NCBI GenBank assembly: GCA_004794785.1
Contig: SJOL01007518.1
Coordinates: 241,492-305,491, forward strand
DNA length: 64,000 bases
Direction of reading: 5' to 3'
Origin: Opisthorchis felineus
Lineage: Eukaryota; Platyhelminthes; Trematoda; Opisthorchiida; Opisthorchiidae
In this document: one piece after another, positions 45,245 through 55,900 of the stretch
Layout of the letters: each line of letters starts with the position of its first letter
How positions within the stretch are numbered: the first letter of the stretch is position 1
Notes under the pieces: generated by a model
What the model saw: only the letters and a program-made list of their open reading frames with translations
Databases searched by the model: none
Told to the model about the DNA's origin: nothing
Position numbers and translations under genes: made by a program

Positions 45245-46303
45245 TCCTTAGATCGGCGGCGTTCTTCAAGGAGAATTATTGGATAATGGCTAACCGATTC
45301 GCCACAAAGGTACAAAATCTCGTGGACTGATTATTGGTATAATAAAGCACTATTTATGAGTCTGCTTAAAGGGTAACTGCGGAGAAGAAGTCAGGTAAAC
45401 TCTCAATAAGTAGCTTATAGACCCTGGCGGCTAATGCGGCGGCAGCAAGTTCTAAACTTGGAACGGTAGCGGTCTTCAACAGAGCAACTCTAGATTTTCC
45501 AAATATCAAACGCCATGCCCCCCGACCATCGTTTGACACAAAACTTGCGTATGCAGCAATGCCATAACCAGTTCCTGACGCGTCTGAGTACACATGAAGC
45601 TCAGGGTTACCAACACTTACAAAACCGTCAGGAGAGAAGCATCTTGGGTACCGCACAACTTCAATCGACTTGACCATGTTTAACAACGAATGCCGTCGAA
45701 TTGAATGATCTTCACTGATGGGAGCACCCCGACCGAGGCCGAACTTACATAGCTCTTGTAGCAGCCGCTTTGCGGTTGAGCATACAGGGAATACCAATCC
45801 TAGTGGATCAAAAGGTGAACGAGCAGGTGCTGGGATTCCTCTTCGTGTTAGTGGTTTCTCGGGAATACGAAGCCGAAAGCAAAGGGTGTCAGGGGATGGA
45901 TCCCATTCAATGCCCAAAGCTAGCTGTGTATTCATCGCTACCGCCTCCATTCGTTTAGATAACGGAAAAACTTGCAGTACGTCGGGAAGTTTTCTCACCC
46001 ACTTATGATGGTGAAAGCTTTCTTTCAACAGTAGCTCGGCTATTCCCTGCACACAACTCTTTGCATCAGTGACGGAAGGTGCTGACATTCAGCAATCATC
46101 CACATAGAAGTTGTTTAACACGCATGAGTTAATTCTATAGCCGTAATCCTTTCCGAACAACGACACTGTTTATCGCAAGGCGATAGTAGCACACAATATG
46201 GCGAAGAGACGGCACCGAAAACAAGAGAAGTCACTTGAAATTCAATAGGCTCACTATGATGGTCATTTTGAGAGAACCAAAGAAGTCTCAGTGTACCGTC
46301 CAT
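45245..46303 (-). mobile_element. BEL/Pao element 1: RT C-terminal half and RNase H
   Basis: From 46303 the minus strand reads LRLLWFSQNDHHSEPIEFQV and VTSLVFGAVSSPYC, the BEL RT block before the active site. A frame shift near 46110 spoils the YVDD region. The one-base-shifted reading still contains NNFYVDDC. A 240-codon open frame (46088-45366) follows with KWVRKLPDVLQVFP, LGIEWDPSPDTLCFRLRIPE, RRGIPAPARSPFDPLGLVFP, LHVYSDASGTGYGIAAYASF and FGKSRVALLKTATVPSLELA. This is BEL RNase H with the DAS catalytic site. VLYYTNNQSTRFCTFVANRL continues to about 45260. The frame is unusually long for this window. Confidence 0.88.
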
Positions 46304-47316
46304 TGCTTTGACATTTGAGATTCCCCGCGTTTATTTTGTCCCTATTTGTAACCCCCGCCCCACTTTTGCGTTTAGTGCGTCTGTATGAACTGGAGTTTGT
46401 TTGTCCATACCACTTCACCTTTGGCCTTGAGGTCATCCAGCCATTTTGTGGCCGACCTTACGCACGTGTGACTGTCTCACATGGGAGCCCGTTTGCTCAT
46501 TTGGTTCGCACTTTCGTAGTCCAAGCGGACCATTTGTTGTGGATGAGTGTCTACTGTCGAGGTTTATACAATTTGTGAATTGACGTCTTACGTTAATAGT
46601 ACCGTATAGAAACCCAGCTCCGACCTTGTTTTGCCTTCCCGGAGGTTATGGTATTACGCGTCACTCGAAGATACCATTTTCTCGTTACACTTAGAGCCCC
46701 TTGATCAACCTGTGGCACATGAACTTGCATGAACATTTCCTCAGCATCTGCCGACACCGCAACCCGGTCTCTTCGAACTTTCAAAAGAACACCTACCAAA
46801 TCAGCAGTTGTATATGGTCCCTGGAAAAGCATGTCGTTCAGCGATCTTCCGTGATGCTTAGTTGCACAGTCAAATACAACCCGCATTTTTCCAGGCATTC
46901 TGGGGTTCGATACTGCATGGTGAGGCAGGTAAAATCTTGCGGCTGATTGTAAAGTTAGCAGCTCAGGGGGAAGTGGCACTGCATAGCCCTTCTCGAGATT
47001 CCGCGACATAACTGCTGCATATGTTTTGAAGTATTTTGAGCCATGCAAAAACATCTTCGCAATGAGTGCAGTCGTGATAAGGCTGCCAAAAATTTTGAAG
47101 AACCAGTGGGTTTCTCCGCTTTCCACGGGAGCGGTACAACAAAATGCCCTCTAACGTGTTACATACGCGCGCTCATTAATTCCACTGCACGTCCACGTCA
47201 ACCGATGAAGTCTTCCGGAGCAAATCAATGTCTGCAAAATTGGCGTTGCATAGAGTACGAAGTTGACCCTTCACAGATGGCTCCACTGACGACAAGCGAT
47301 TGGCGGCTATTCTTTC
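46297..47316 (-). repeat. Left arm of a 1,020-bp near-perfect inverted repeat
   Basis: Every position p here pairs with 95237 minus p in 47921-48940. The 177-codon BEL RT frame (47126-46593 on the minus strand) is identical in protein to the right-arm frame. Two substitutions were noticed (near 46324 and 46394), giving about 99.8% identity. The arm contains BEL RT from IAANRLSSVEPSVKGQ to VPQVDQGAL plus a 386-bp inserted block (46304-46689). On its outer side the arm runs on into the rest of BEL pol. Confidence 0.92.
46304..46689 (-). repeat. Inserted block in BEL RT, candidate solo LTR (left copy)
   Basis: It interrupts RT between VDQGAL and DGTLRLLWF. On the minus strand it starts tgtaacg, has TATAAA at 46568-46563 and AATAAA at 46335-46330, and ends agca. 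That is 386 bp with TG...CA ends and promoter and polyadenylation signals in LTR order. No target-site duplication is clear, so a solo LTR is a suggestion. Confidence 0.4.
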
Positions 47317-47920
47317 ACGGCTGCCCGGAAGCGAATTCTTGCCAATAACATTATCGATGTGTAGCAGATGGATGTCGAGCTAAACATCACGTTCTGCAGC
47401 ATGCGATACCACTGAATAAAAACCCAAAAGTGGTTCCTGTATTCAAAAGCAATGCGATGACTGGTTGCAAGACCACTGCTCCTTGGGGTTGCTTCCAGTT
47501 CGCCTACAGGGTTCTTCGGCCGAATTAGTAACGTATGCCTTCTCAAACAGTGGGTCTGACACTACAGTCGTATCCAGTATCTTGTTGCACCGACTCGGCG
47601 TACAGAATCATCGAACCCCACTTGAAATACAGGCAACCAATGGATCTTTTCAGCTCAGGAAGTTGCTTCAGTGAAAGTTGCTTCAGTGGCATCCAACTTC
47701 TTTCATCAATGGTCGTAGATTCACGTTCGAAAATTGCAAGTCGTTGGCCTCACCTAAAAGATTTGTCCTTTGACGATGTTTCTGTTGGCATATTGATTAG
47801 CTGCGATTTTTCGGAAACTCATTAGGTACTAGATCAGCAGTTGCAAGGTCGAAAAAACCGTATGATGTGAAGAAATTGCTGGATTGTGTTATACTTAGCC
47901 CACAAGGTCCAGGCAGCAGC
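47317..47920 (+). mobile_element. Palindrome spacer with BEL/Pao protease and pre-RT linker
   Basis: Reads on the plus strand: LLPVRLQGSSAELVTYAF, then SNSGSDTTVVSSILLHRLGV (47541-47600), a BEL aspartic protease with the usual DSGS changed to NSGS. It continues with WPHLKDLSFDDVSVGILISC (47741-47800) and GPQGPGSSE into the right arm, where RT follows in the correct order. So the spacer and the right arm form one colinear plus-strand BEL piece (protease to RT). The left arm belongs to an opposite-strand copy. Stops occur at about 47675 and 47825. Confidence 0.8.
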
Positions 47921-48940
47921 GAAAGAATAGCCGCCAATCGCTTGTCGTCAGTGGAGCCATCTGTGAAGGGTCAACTTCGTACTCTATGCAACGCCAATTT
48001 TGCAGACATTGATTTGCTCCGGAAGACTTCATCGGTTGACGTGGACGTGCAGTGGAATTAATGAGCGCGCGTATGTAACACGTTAGAGGGCATTTTGTTG
48101 TACCGCTCCCGTGGAAAGCGGAGAAACCCACTGGTTCTTCAAAATTTTTGGCAGCCTTATCACGACTGCACTCATTGCGAAGATGTTTTTGCATGGCTCA
48201 AAATACTTCAAAACATATGCAGCAGTTATGTCGCGGAATCTCGAGAAGGGCTATGCAGTGCCACTTCCCCCTGAGCTGCTAACTTTACAATCAGCCGCAA
48301 GATTTTACCTGCCTCACCATGCAGTATCGAACCCCAGAATGCCTGGAAAAATGCGGGTTGTATTTGACTGTGCAACTAAGCATCACGGAAGATCGCTGAA
48401 CGACATGCTTTTCCAGGGACCATATACAACTGCTGATTTGGTAGGTGTTCTTTTGAAAGTTCGAAGAGACCGGGTTGCGGTGTCGGCAGATGCTGAGGAA
48501 ATGTTCATGCAAGTTCATGTGCCACAGGTTGATCAAGGGGCTCTAAGTGTAACGAGAAAATGGTATCTTCGAGTGACGCGTAATACCATAACCTCCGGGA
48601 AGGCAAAACAAGGTCGGAGCTGGGTTTCTATACGGTACTATTAACGTAAGACGTCAATTCACAAATTGTATAAACCTCGACAGTAGACACTCATCCACAA
48701 CAAATGGTCCGCTTGGACTACGAAAGTGCGAACCAAATGAGCAAACGGGCTCCCATGTGAGACAGTCACACGTGCGTAAGGTCGGCCACAAAATGGCTGG
48801 ATGACCTCAAGGCCAAAGGTGAAGTGGTATGGACAAACAAACGCCAGTTCATACAGACGCACTAAACGCAAAAGTGGGGCGGGGGTTACAAATAGGGACA
48901 AAATAAACGCGGAGAATCTCAAATGTCAAAGCAATGGACG
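47921..48940 (+). repeat. Right arm of the 1,020-bp inverted repeat
   Basis: Mirror of 46297-47316. It carries BEL RT: ERIAANRLSSVEPSVKGQLR, then the open frame 48111-48644 with RFYLPHHAVSNPRMPGKMRV, VFDCATKHHGRSLNDMLFQG and VAVSADAEEMFMQVHVPQVD. It ends at 48940 exactly where the left arm's outer boundary pairs. Beyond it the sequence switches to the second BEL element. Confidence 0.92.
48548..48933 (+). repeat. Inserted block in BEL RT, candidate solo LTR (right copy)
   Basis: Same 386-bp block as 46304-46689, opposite strand. TATAAA lies at 48669-48674 and AATAAA at 48902-48907. Because both arms share it, it was present before the inverted duplication formed. Confidence 0.4.
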
Positions 48941-49072
48941 ATACGTCGCCCGCAAAATTCCCCACGTTGACTCAGTGGACGCCCCGGTTATTGCGCTGTA
49001 CCTACGCTCAGCTCCTTTCTAAGGTACCCCATCATCCACCGATACGAATGGTCCGAGTCCACTCCTGCCACA
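48941..49072 (-). repeat. BEL/Pao element 2, start of 3' LTR (truncated)
   Basis: Minus-strand sequence starting tgtggcaggagtgg at 49072 matches the LTR start of element 1 at 42034. Only about 130 bp remain before the palindrome arm begins, so the LTR is cut there. Confidence 0.5.
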
Positions 49073-49079
49073 ATTACCG

Positions 49080-50122
49080 ACCTCGATGAAGTACGAGCCT
49101 GATCGCATCCTTCCGGTAAACTTATAAGGAGCGTGTTCAGCTGTTCATCGGTCAAACACTGTTCTGTACGTAGACGTGAAATGGTACATCGTACCGACCT
49201 GATTATATGCTCCCCCACACCACTGTGGCTAGCTGCTGGTAAATTGAAGTGTCACTGTATATCCATAGTCAAAACTAGGTCCGATACTTTACTCTGTCTC
49301 CACCGATTTATATCATCCCGAAATTCTGTTGGTGCTCCAACGAAGTTCTTACCGTTATCACTATAGATATCAGTGGGCCTGCCACGTCTACCAACGAATC
49401 GCATTGAACATTGCAAGAATGAGTCGTTCGACACGTCGCCTGCCATTTCCAGATAAACTGCTCTAGTTTTCTGACAGTTAAAGATACAGCCATAGCTTTT
49501 TTTCGTGAACGGCCCCGTGTGGTCTTAAAGGGTTCAACGAGTTCACTCCCACGCACTTGAAGGGGCAACAACCCGCTTCTACTCTGCCTGCCGGCAATGG
49601 AGCCATCATTTGTGTACCAGGCTGTGCGGACCGGCGCCTGCATAAAGAACACGCATTAATCACTCGTTTAACGGTGCCGGTTTTATCGATAATCTACTAT
49701 CGCTTTCGGATAGAGGTCAAAACCCGCGATAATCCACGGTGCCATTCTACTCCATGTAAGTGAATTATGATCAGGGTAGTAACAGGATGTCGGCTCGGAA
49801 GAAGGTCTGGATGTTTCGAGTAACTTAGTCTACCCCCCACGCCCAAAACGCCATCGATCAAAACAGGTGAAAATTTTCGTAAGCTGCCGTTTTGCATCCA
49901 ATTACAGGGACGCTTCGCATCCAGTACAAATGCAGTAACCTGATGTAACTCCTGGGCGAATTGACTGGATTGCTCGATCTTTGTCAAACAGCTACGTGCT
50001 TGGCGGAGTTCGGATACTCTGATAACGCCGGAAGGCAGAGCCTCTTTCCTCGCCTTGCCCGTATTAATCAATAGCCATTGCTTGTAATGCAGTAACCAAG
50101 CCATAACCTTCTGCAGCTTCAC
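49080..50122 (-). mobile_element. BEL/Pao element 2: integrase
   Basis: Minus-strand blocks: LGVGGRLSYSKHPDLLPSRH and PVTTLIIIHLHGVEWHRGLS (49802-49743), then VINACSLCRRRSAQPGTQMM (zinc-binding cysteines, near 49660). Next come DSFLQCSMRFVGRRGRPTDI with YSDNGKNFVGAPTEF (49428-49324), keeping the catalytic DNG. A GEHIIRSVRCTISRLRTEQC segment near 49218 follows, with the GVWER Glu block altered to GEH preceded by a changed codon. The DUF5641 tail is missing; after LTDEQLNTLLISL the sequence runs straight to LTR-like sequence. Confidence 0.85.
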
Positions 50123-51080
50123 TCAACAAGAAAATCGTGTCATTAGTGGGCACATGCCATCATTTCGCCCCAACTGGTTAACTTGTGCTACAAAACTCTC
50201 CAACTCAACCCCATCGGGCTGCGTCAGTCGAGGCTGTGGAGGCCAATTACTTTCTAGTTTGAGCGGAAATCTTGGTCCAGCTAACCATCTACGCAGCGGA
50301 CTGAGGTTGTGTCCCTCGAGAGGCAATGTCAGCTGGATTGTCCTCCTACGTTGCGTGTCTCCGTTGAGTAGGTGACGACATGTCACGAGTAACTGTTAGT
50401 TGGCTTGCAACAAAGGTGCAGAATCTAGAAGATACGTTATGGATGTAGTAGAGAACAATCATAGAGTCTGTCCAAAATACAGTACGTTGGAAGTAGTTCT
50501 TTGTACTTGCTCCAATTATATCTGCCCCTCGGACTGCCAAACACGCAGCTGTCAACTCTAACCTTGGTGTTGGAACGGACTTAAGGGAGGCCCACCCGCG
50601 ACTTCGAGAAGACAAGCGAACAGCCAGAAACTTCAGCGTTCACCGTGAAGCGAGTATATGCTACTACGCTATATGCAGTTTCTGATGAGTCACAAAATAC
50701 ATAAAGTTCGGCGTGTGGAACACCACTAACCTCTCTAGGCTTTATGCACCTAGGGAACCGCAAGTTATGGAGGCTACGAAGGTCAGATAACCAACTCTCC
50801 CAGCGGGTGCAATCGGTATCGTGTAACTGGTCGCCCCAACTAAGTCGACTTTTGCACAGGTATTGCAGTAGACACTTGCCTGGCAATAACCACGGAGAAA
50901 AAAAGCGTAGAGGATCATACGGTGAAGATACACAGGGAAGAAAGCCTCTGCGTGTTGGCGGTTTCGTCGGTAAATGAAAGGTTATCACAAGTGCATCTGA
51001 GTCTGTATCCTACTGCACCCCCAGGGCAAGCTCCATTAGCAGTGGGTCCGTAGTAAGGTTCCTCAAGTCAGACGTGGGTT
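50123..51080 (-). mobile_element. BEL/Pao element 2: RNase H region
   Basis: Frames 50988-50581 and 50615-50123 give TKPPTRRGFLPCVSSPYDPL, WESWLSDLRSLHNLRFPRCI, AELYVFCDSSETAYSVVAYT (catalytic D of the DAS site reads CDSS), VFSKSRVG, SVPTPRLELTAACLAVRGAD, VFWTDSMIVLYYIHNVSSRF and, after another shift, LRRWLAGPRFPLKLESNWPP. The order matches BEL pol. Three or more frame shifts. Confidence 0.85.
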
Positions 51081-51149
51081 CGGTTAGATCAAAAGCTGAC
51101 AAGATCCCGCGATCGTTGAAAGACCAGTTCCTCATGCGGAAACCTCCCT

Positions 51150-52070
51150 TCAAGAGCAAAGCAGTAATCTCTTTAACGAAGCACTTACAGAGTCCGTCAA
51201 CGACTTTAGGCAGTCATCAACATATAGGTTATTGTCTATTGCACTGCGGATTGAGATGGCATAACCTGAGCCAAATTCTTCAACCGTCTTTTGTAAGGCG
51301 AACGTTGCACAGAAGGGGGAGGAGGTGGCGCCAACCGGGTGGGACGTCCGCTGCATTCCAGTAGGTCCTCCAAAGAACTCATAGTTTTCCCACCCCAGGA
51401 AGTTTAGAGCACCTCTATCACAGGGGTCAACCCCGACCTACAGGAACATCTCTTCGATGTTCGCTGCCACAGCAACTTGCTCTAAACAAAAGCCGAGCAT
51501 AATGTTTTCAAGTTTTGCGGTTAAACAGGGCCATGATACAGGTGATCGTTCAGGGCTGTACCATGACATTTGGGAGCGCAGTCGAATACAACCCGAATCT
51601 TTTCTGGCTTTTTTGGGTTGACGACCGGATGGTGTGGGAGATACCCTGCTTTGCATTTGATGACAGTTTGGAGGCATCTTCCACTCATTCAATGTATCCT
51701 TCCTCCGGGTACGCGCGAAGAACCCTATCGTACCTTCCGTGCAAAACGCGATCCTTGTACAGTGTAGTTTTCAGATTATGTAGACGTTTTCTAGCCACCT
51801 AAAAGTTGCCGGGTAGGGGAAGTACGTTATCCTTCCATGGGAGTGGTAGTTGGTGGTGTCCACTTACCCGCACCGCACCAGTCTCCGCTATCAATAATGC
51901 TCTTTGATCCTCTAAAGAGAGACTGGTGTTTGATGCTGAAGTGTCTGCGAATTCCAAGTTGTACAGCCGCCGCAAATGCTCCCAGATGCCCTGACTGCAC
52001 CCGGTTATACAATGACTGACAACCTTCCGCTTTGTCCCGATTCCCATCGGACCAACAAGTATTCAACCAA
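51150..52070 (-). mobile_element. BEL/Pao element 2: reverse transcriptase
   Basis: It begins with LYNLEFADTSASNTSLSLED and QLPLPWKDNVLPLPGNF (52047-51799), the RT lead-in. The central RT is broken among frames (YMNEWKMPP; LENIMLGFCLEQVAVAANIE with EMFL near 51440, motif A-like with D changed to N). An open piece with SHPVGATSSPFCATFALQKT and NNLYVDDCLKS follows. The YVDD catalytic motif at 51224-51213 is intact. Confidence 0.85.
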
Positions 52071-52228
52071 GTAAGGCCTTTACGGCAAATGGCTGCTTTT
52101 TACCCCCCAGGCGCTGATCGAATACCCGGTGCGCCTCGAATACGTCACACTCAAGAAGGATTCCTATATCGTCTTCAGTCAATTCGTCAAAGGAGACTTC
52201 GTCAAGTTACGGCCACGAGCTAGCCACT

Positions 52229-52480
52229 TCATTGGGATGGGACAGCTCGCATGGGTAAGTTGTCAACCACGAACGCTCTGCCAATATTTATCGACTGACT
52301 TTCGTCCATTGATAGAAGCTTGATGTTATTGGCTTCGGAGGTGCATCCCATGGATCCACCCAACGTATGAATGGCCATAGAGGTGGGTAGCATCCTGACC
52401 CTGTTTTTTACCAAAATGTCCCGCTTTACTAACGTTATGTCGGACCCGGCATCTAAAAACGCATGCGTTGTCACCTTTCC
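52229..52480 (-). mobile_element. BEL/Pao element 2: aspartic protease
   Basis: The 81-codon frame starts TTHAFLDAGSDITLVKRDIL, the BEL protease active-site region with DAGS in place of DSGS or DTGS. It goes on with HTLGGSMGCTSEANNIKLL and GRAFVVDNLPM. It lies between gag and RT as expected in BEL gag-pol. Confidence 0.8.
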
Positions 52481-52532
52481 TGCAGGAGTGTCAGGCTTAA
52501 CAGGAATAACTCCTAGGCGTGCTGGAAGCCGC

Positions 52533-52917
52533 CTAGCTCGAGTTAAGGCACAAAACCCTCCGCCTCTGAAGACGTCCCTGCCTTGTTTCCGGATTTCGAT
52601 GCATGCGACAACCTATGATGTCGTCCGCACAACCCGACTGGCCGCATCGAACAACTGACTTGCAATCTTTAGCCATGTGGAAGTCACCTAGGCAAATAAA
52701 GCATGCGTTATGCTCCCGTATGCACCTTCGCCTATCAGGAACTTCCATAGATAGAGAGCGCTTGCAGCCGGAAATTGGGTGGGGCTGTGAACATAATCGG
52801 CAAGTGCTTGGACCACTGTCCGCGTCTGGCCTTATGTTGGTTAGGAAACCCATGAGACCATCCCGTTTAGGGGCTCGGTTGGTAGAAGTTAGCGGCACAC
52901 GAGGAGTTGAACACTAG
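52533..52917 (-). mobile_element. BEL/Pao element 2: gag C-terminus with zinc knuckles
   Basis: The 121-codon frame has CRLCSQPHPISGCKRSLSME, then R.RCIREHNACFICLGDFHM and AKDCKSVVRCGQSGCADDII. Cysteine and histidine spacing follows the paired CCHC-type knuckles of BEL gag (C-x2-C-x3-H-x4-C, then C-x2-C-x4-H-x4-C). The reading ends CRMHRNPETR. The N-terminal gag upstream of 52920 was not recognised. Confidence 0.8.
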
Positions 52918-52919
52918 CA

Positions 52920-55900
52920 GATCCCTGCTAAAGTATAAAATACCTTCTTTGAAACGCGGCAGTCTGCAAAAGATGACTCTGGCAAGGTTCTTGCTACCTG
53001 GAACCTATAAAACTATAGCCGTAATTGTGTAGATAATGCAATACAGCAGACTTTCTGTTTACCATAATACTAGCACACATATTTTGGCAGGGACTGCAAG
53101 TAGTGCGTCACACGGACCCCAGATTCGTCCCTTATCAAAGAACTCGTTGATGCATATCACACGAAAGTGGGCTGTTCACGCGCAATCTGGAATGAGCCAC
53201 CACGGCGATGTGATGAGCGAATGTCTGCAGATTGCCAACGGTCGCCTGAAAAGTAAAGGCACCAACAGGACTCTCTTAAATATGGCATAGAGAACATGGC
53301 GAGTGGGTCCTGCGGGAAAATGAGATGCACACATTGTGCCAAGGTGACCGAACAGAAATTCCGGAGGATGACTGCTACGGTCTAAACATGGGCGTCAGCT
53401 ACAAGTTATAAAGCAATACGAATGAACAATTAAAGATGACATCGTGTAAGCACCGTTCTACGAAGTTTTCGTTTCTGAGGTTCTGGCTTCATAGAGAAGC
53501 AACGCCACTAGCTTATCAGCCACCTGCGTCACGGTGATATTTCGATGAACGTTTACTTTTTTCAGGAAGTCAGTAGATCAATGAGAACTACGTAACAAGA
53601 AGGCCGTACCCCATTGCCGTGATAAGTGCAGTAGTTCAAACGCCAAGAAATGCCATTTTGTCCAAGTTTGACCATTGACTTTTCTTAGTCGAGAGGGCTG
53701 GGCACATGTCAGCCGTGTAGATGAATTAGGTTCGTTCGGCTGTCCACAGCCGACGCAGGCAACATCTAGCTAGTTGATTAGATATTGTTGGCCTCCAGCC
53801 ATACGTTAGTTATGTGCGTCAGCCGCGTTCTTATTGCCATATAGTTAACTCAACGGCGGTCTCTTCTGGCGATTTCAACTCAGAGTTGCGTGCTTATCCT
53901 CGGTTAAGGGTGGGGTTTAATAGTTGGTATTAATTATAACGCCACCATGCGCCTCTCTAGACTCAAACTATCTGGCAGTTCTCCATGACCTGCTACGGTA
54001 AACCTGTTATGTTTGGCCATGTGTGATGGAAAACTCTGTTGCCATTAAACAGAACCTGAATACTTCCAGAGTGATATCAAGCGTTGTACCAGAAAACTTG
54101 ACCTACGGGCACGGGTCGTCTATAGGTGGTCATCAACTGCATGCCTTACGTTTTCCAAACCTCGTACCAGTTATCTAAATTTGGTGAATGTTTCTATCAC
54201 AATTATTTACTCGGGACTACCCTTCTTGATTTGGCATCTGTCTAGTCGAACAGAAGATACAAGGAAAAATTTAGTTACACAAGTGACAGTTCCAAATTTT
54301 TTGCGTCAGTGAGCACACTGTAGGCACGCACCACAAGCAATTAGAGCTGCATAACTACCTGAATTTCATATTTTCCGGCAATTTGCGTTGTATTATTTCA
54401 TTTGGCACTGTTCTCCTCCTAGAGGTATCTTATGGCTTTAAAAATTCAATCACCTGAACAAATCACTCGTGCAGATAATTTTCAAAGATTTTCACAGATT
54501 TTTAACTGTGAAGTTGTTACCTTCAAAACGTCGTACTTTCCAAGATATCGGTTACAGTCGGCAGGTACCGATCAGCTGGTCCGCCCATTTGTTGGTTCTG
54601 TTTGATCACTCCTGTGAATTCTAGTGTTAACTAGCTGTGCTGCACGCAGATAACGGTATTCGATTACCTAACTTTCCATTAGAATTACGGACGTATACCG
54701 GCGGAGAGAAAAATGCGTCGTCGGTTCAAAAACCTGTATTATCCTCTCGAATCTGCTTGTTTTGTGGACGCAGTAATATGTAAGGGCACGGACACGGGTG
54801 CGATACTTCGGTTATTGCAGCAGCCAGAAGCTTGCTTCCAAAGAAGACACGTGTATTGCCAACGATCAGGTTTACTAAATGGCCGCCCTTCTGGAATACT
54901 TTAGATTTTATTGAACTTTATACAGCAGCGTGACCTTAGCCGTCGGAGGCAGATCAGGCTTCAGAAAAATACAACCCAACATCGCTTATGTATATTGTTA
55001 TAAGGTATCTATATGCACGTCCCCCATCGGGCGAAACAATTTCGTTCTTGGATAAACCTTATCGCACCCACCGTGCACCCTCATCTACCGGTATCCCTTA
55101 AGTACAATCAGGTATTTCTCTTCTTGATTTGTCGACACTCTGCTGATTTGCCAAGGGACCACAGGGATATTCTTTGTACACCAAAATTGTAAGCTTCTGA
55201 AGCGATCGCCGGTGGCACTTATGTCCACGTTGGATTATGCGTGAACTTCCAGAACGCCTGGTTGACAGCCAACACGCGCAGTGAAATAACCGCTCAACGC
55301 TGTGCCTTGCATCAATAGCGTTAGTCTGCGCCAGTCTTTCAGAGAGGTGAATCGGTCAGTTACTGCAACTGCGTCCGAATTGGCGGGAACGAGGCTATTT
55401 ATAAAGGTGCATTTTGAGGTGTATCGAGACTGGTTGGCTTTGAAACCTATGTGCAACATAAGATTAGTGAACTGTGATTGGTTCTTGGTAGTGGGTTTGT
55501 GCCTTCAAATGATCAGGAATGTATGCTTGTACGTGTGTCACACATCGTTCGTGACAAGCTAGCCAGGTCATCTGTGAAGCAAATCAAGAGATATTGTGGT
55601 TATCACGGATTCGCCAGATGTGTTGTCCGTGGAATCAGGCTTAAAGTTACAATGACCTTCCAATAACTAAACGCCCAGTTGAGGACAGACGACAACTTCC
55701 GCTGAGAGGTTAATGCAGGACATCATATCGGTGCCTCACCATCTGAGCTGCTAACAGACATGATCAGGTCTTTCCGGTTGGTTATATTCATTTTGGACGC
55801 CTAGGTGCAATGAAGCAATTACTAGTTTTGGGTTGGTGATCCAGCGCGTCATTTTTACAAATTGTCACAAGATCTAAGAACAGAAGTTGAAAAGTGCGTT

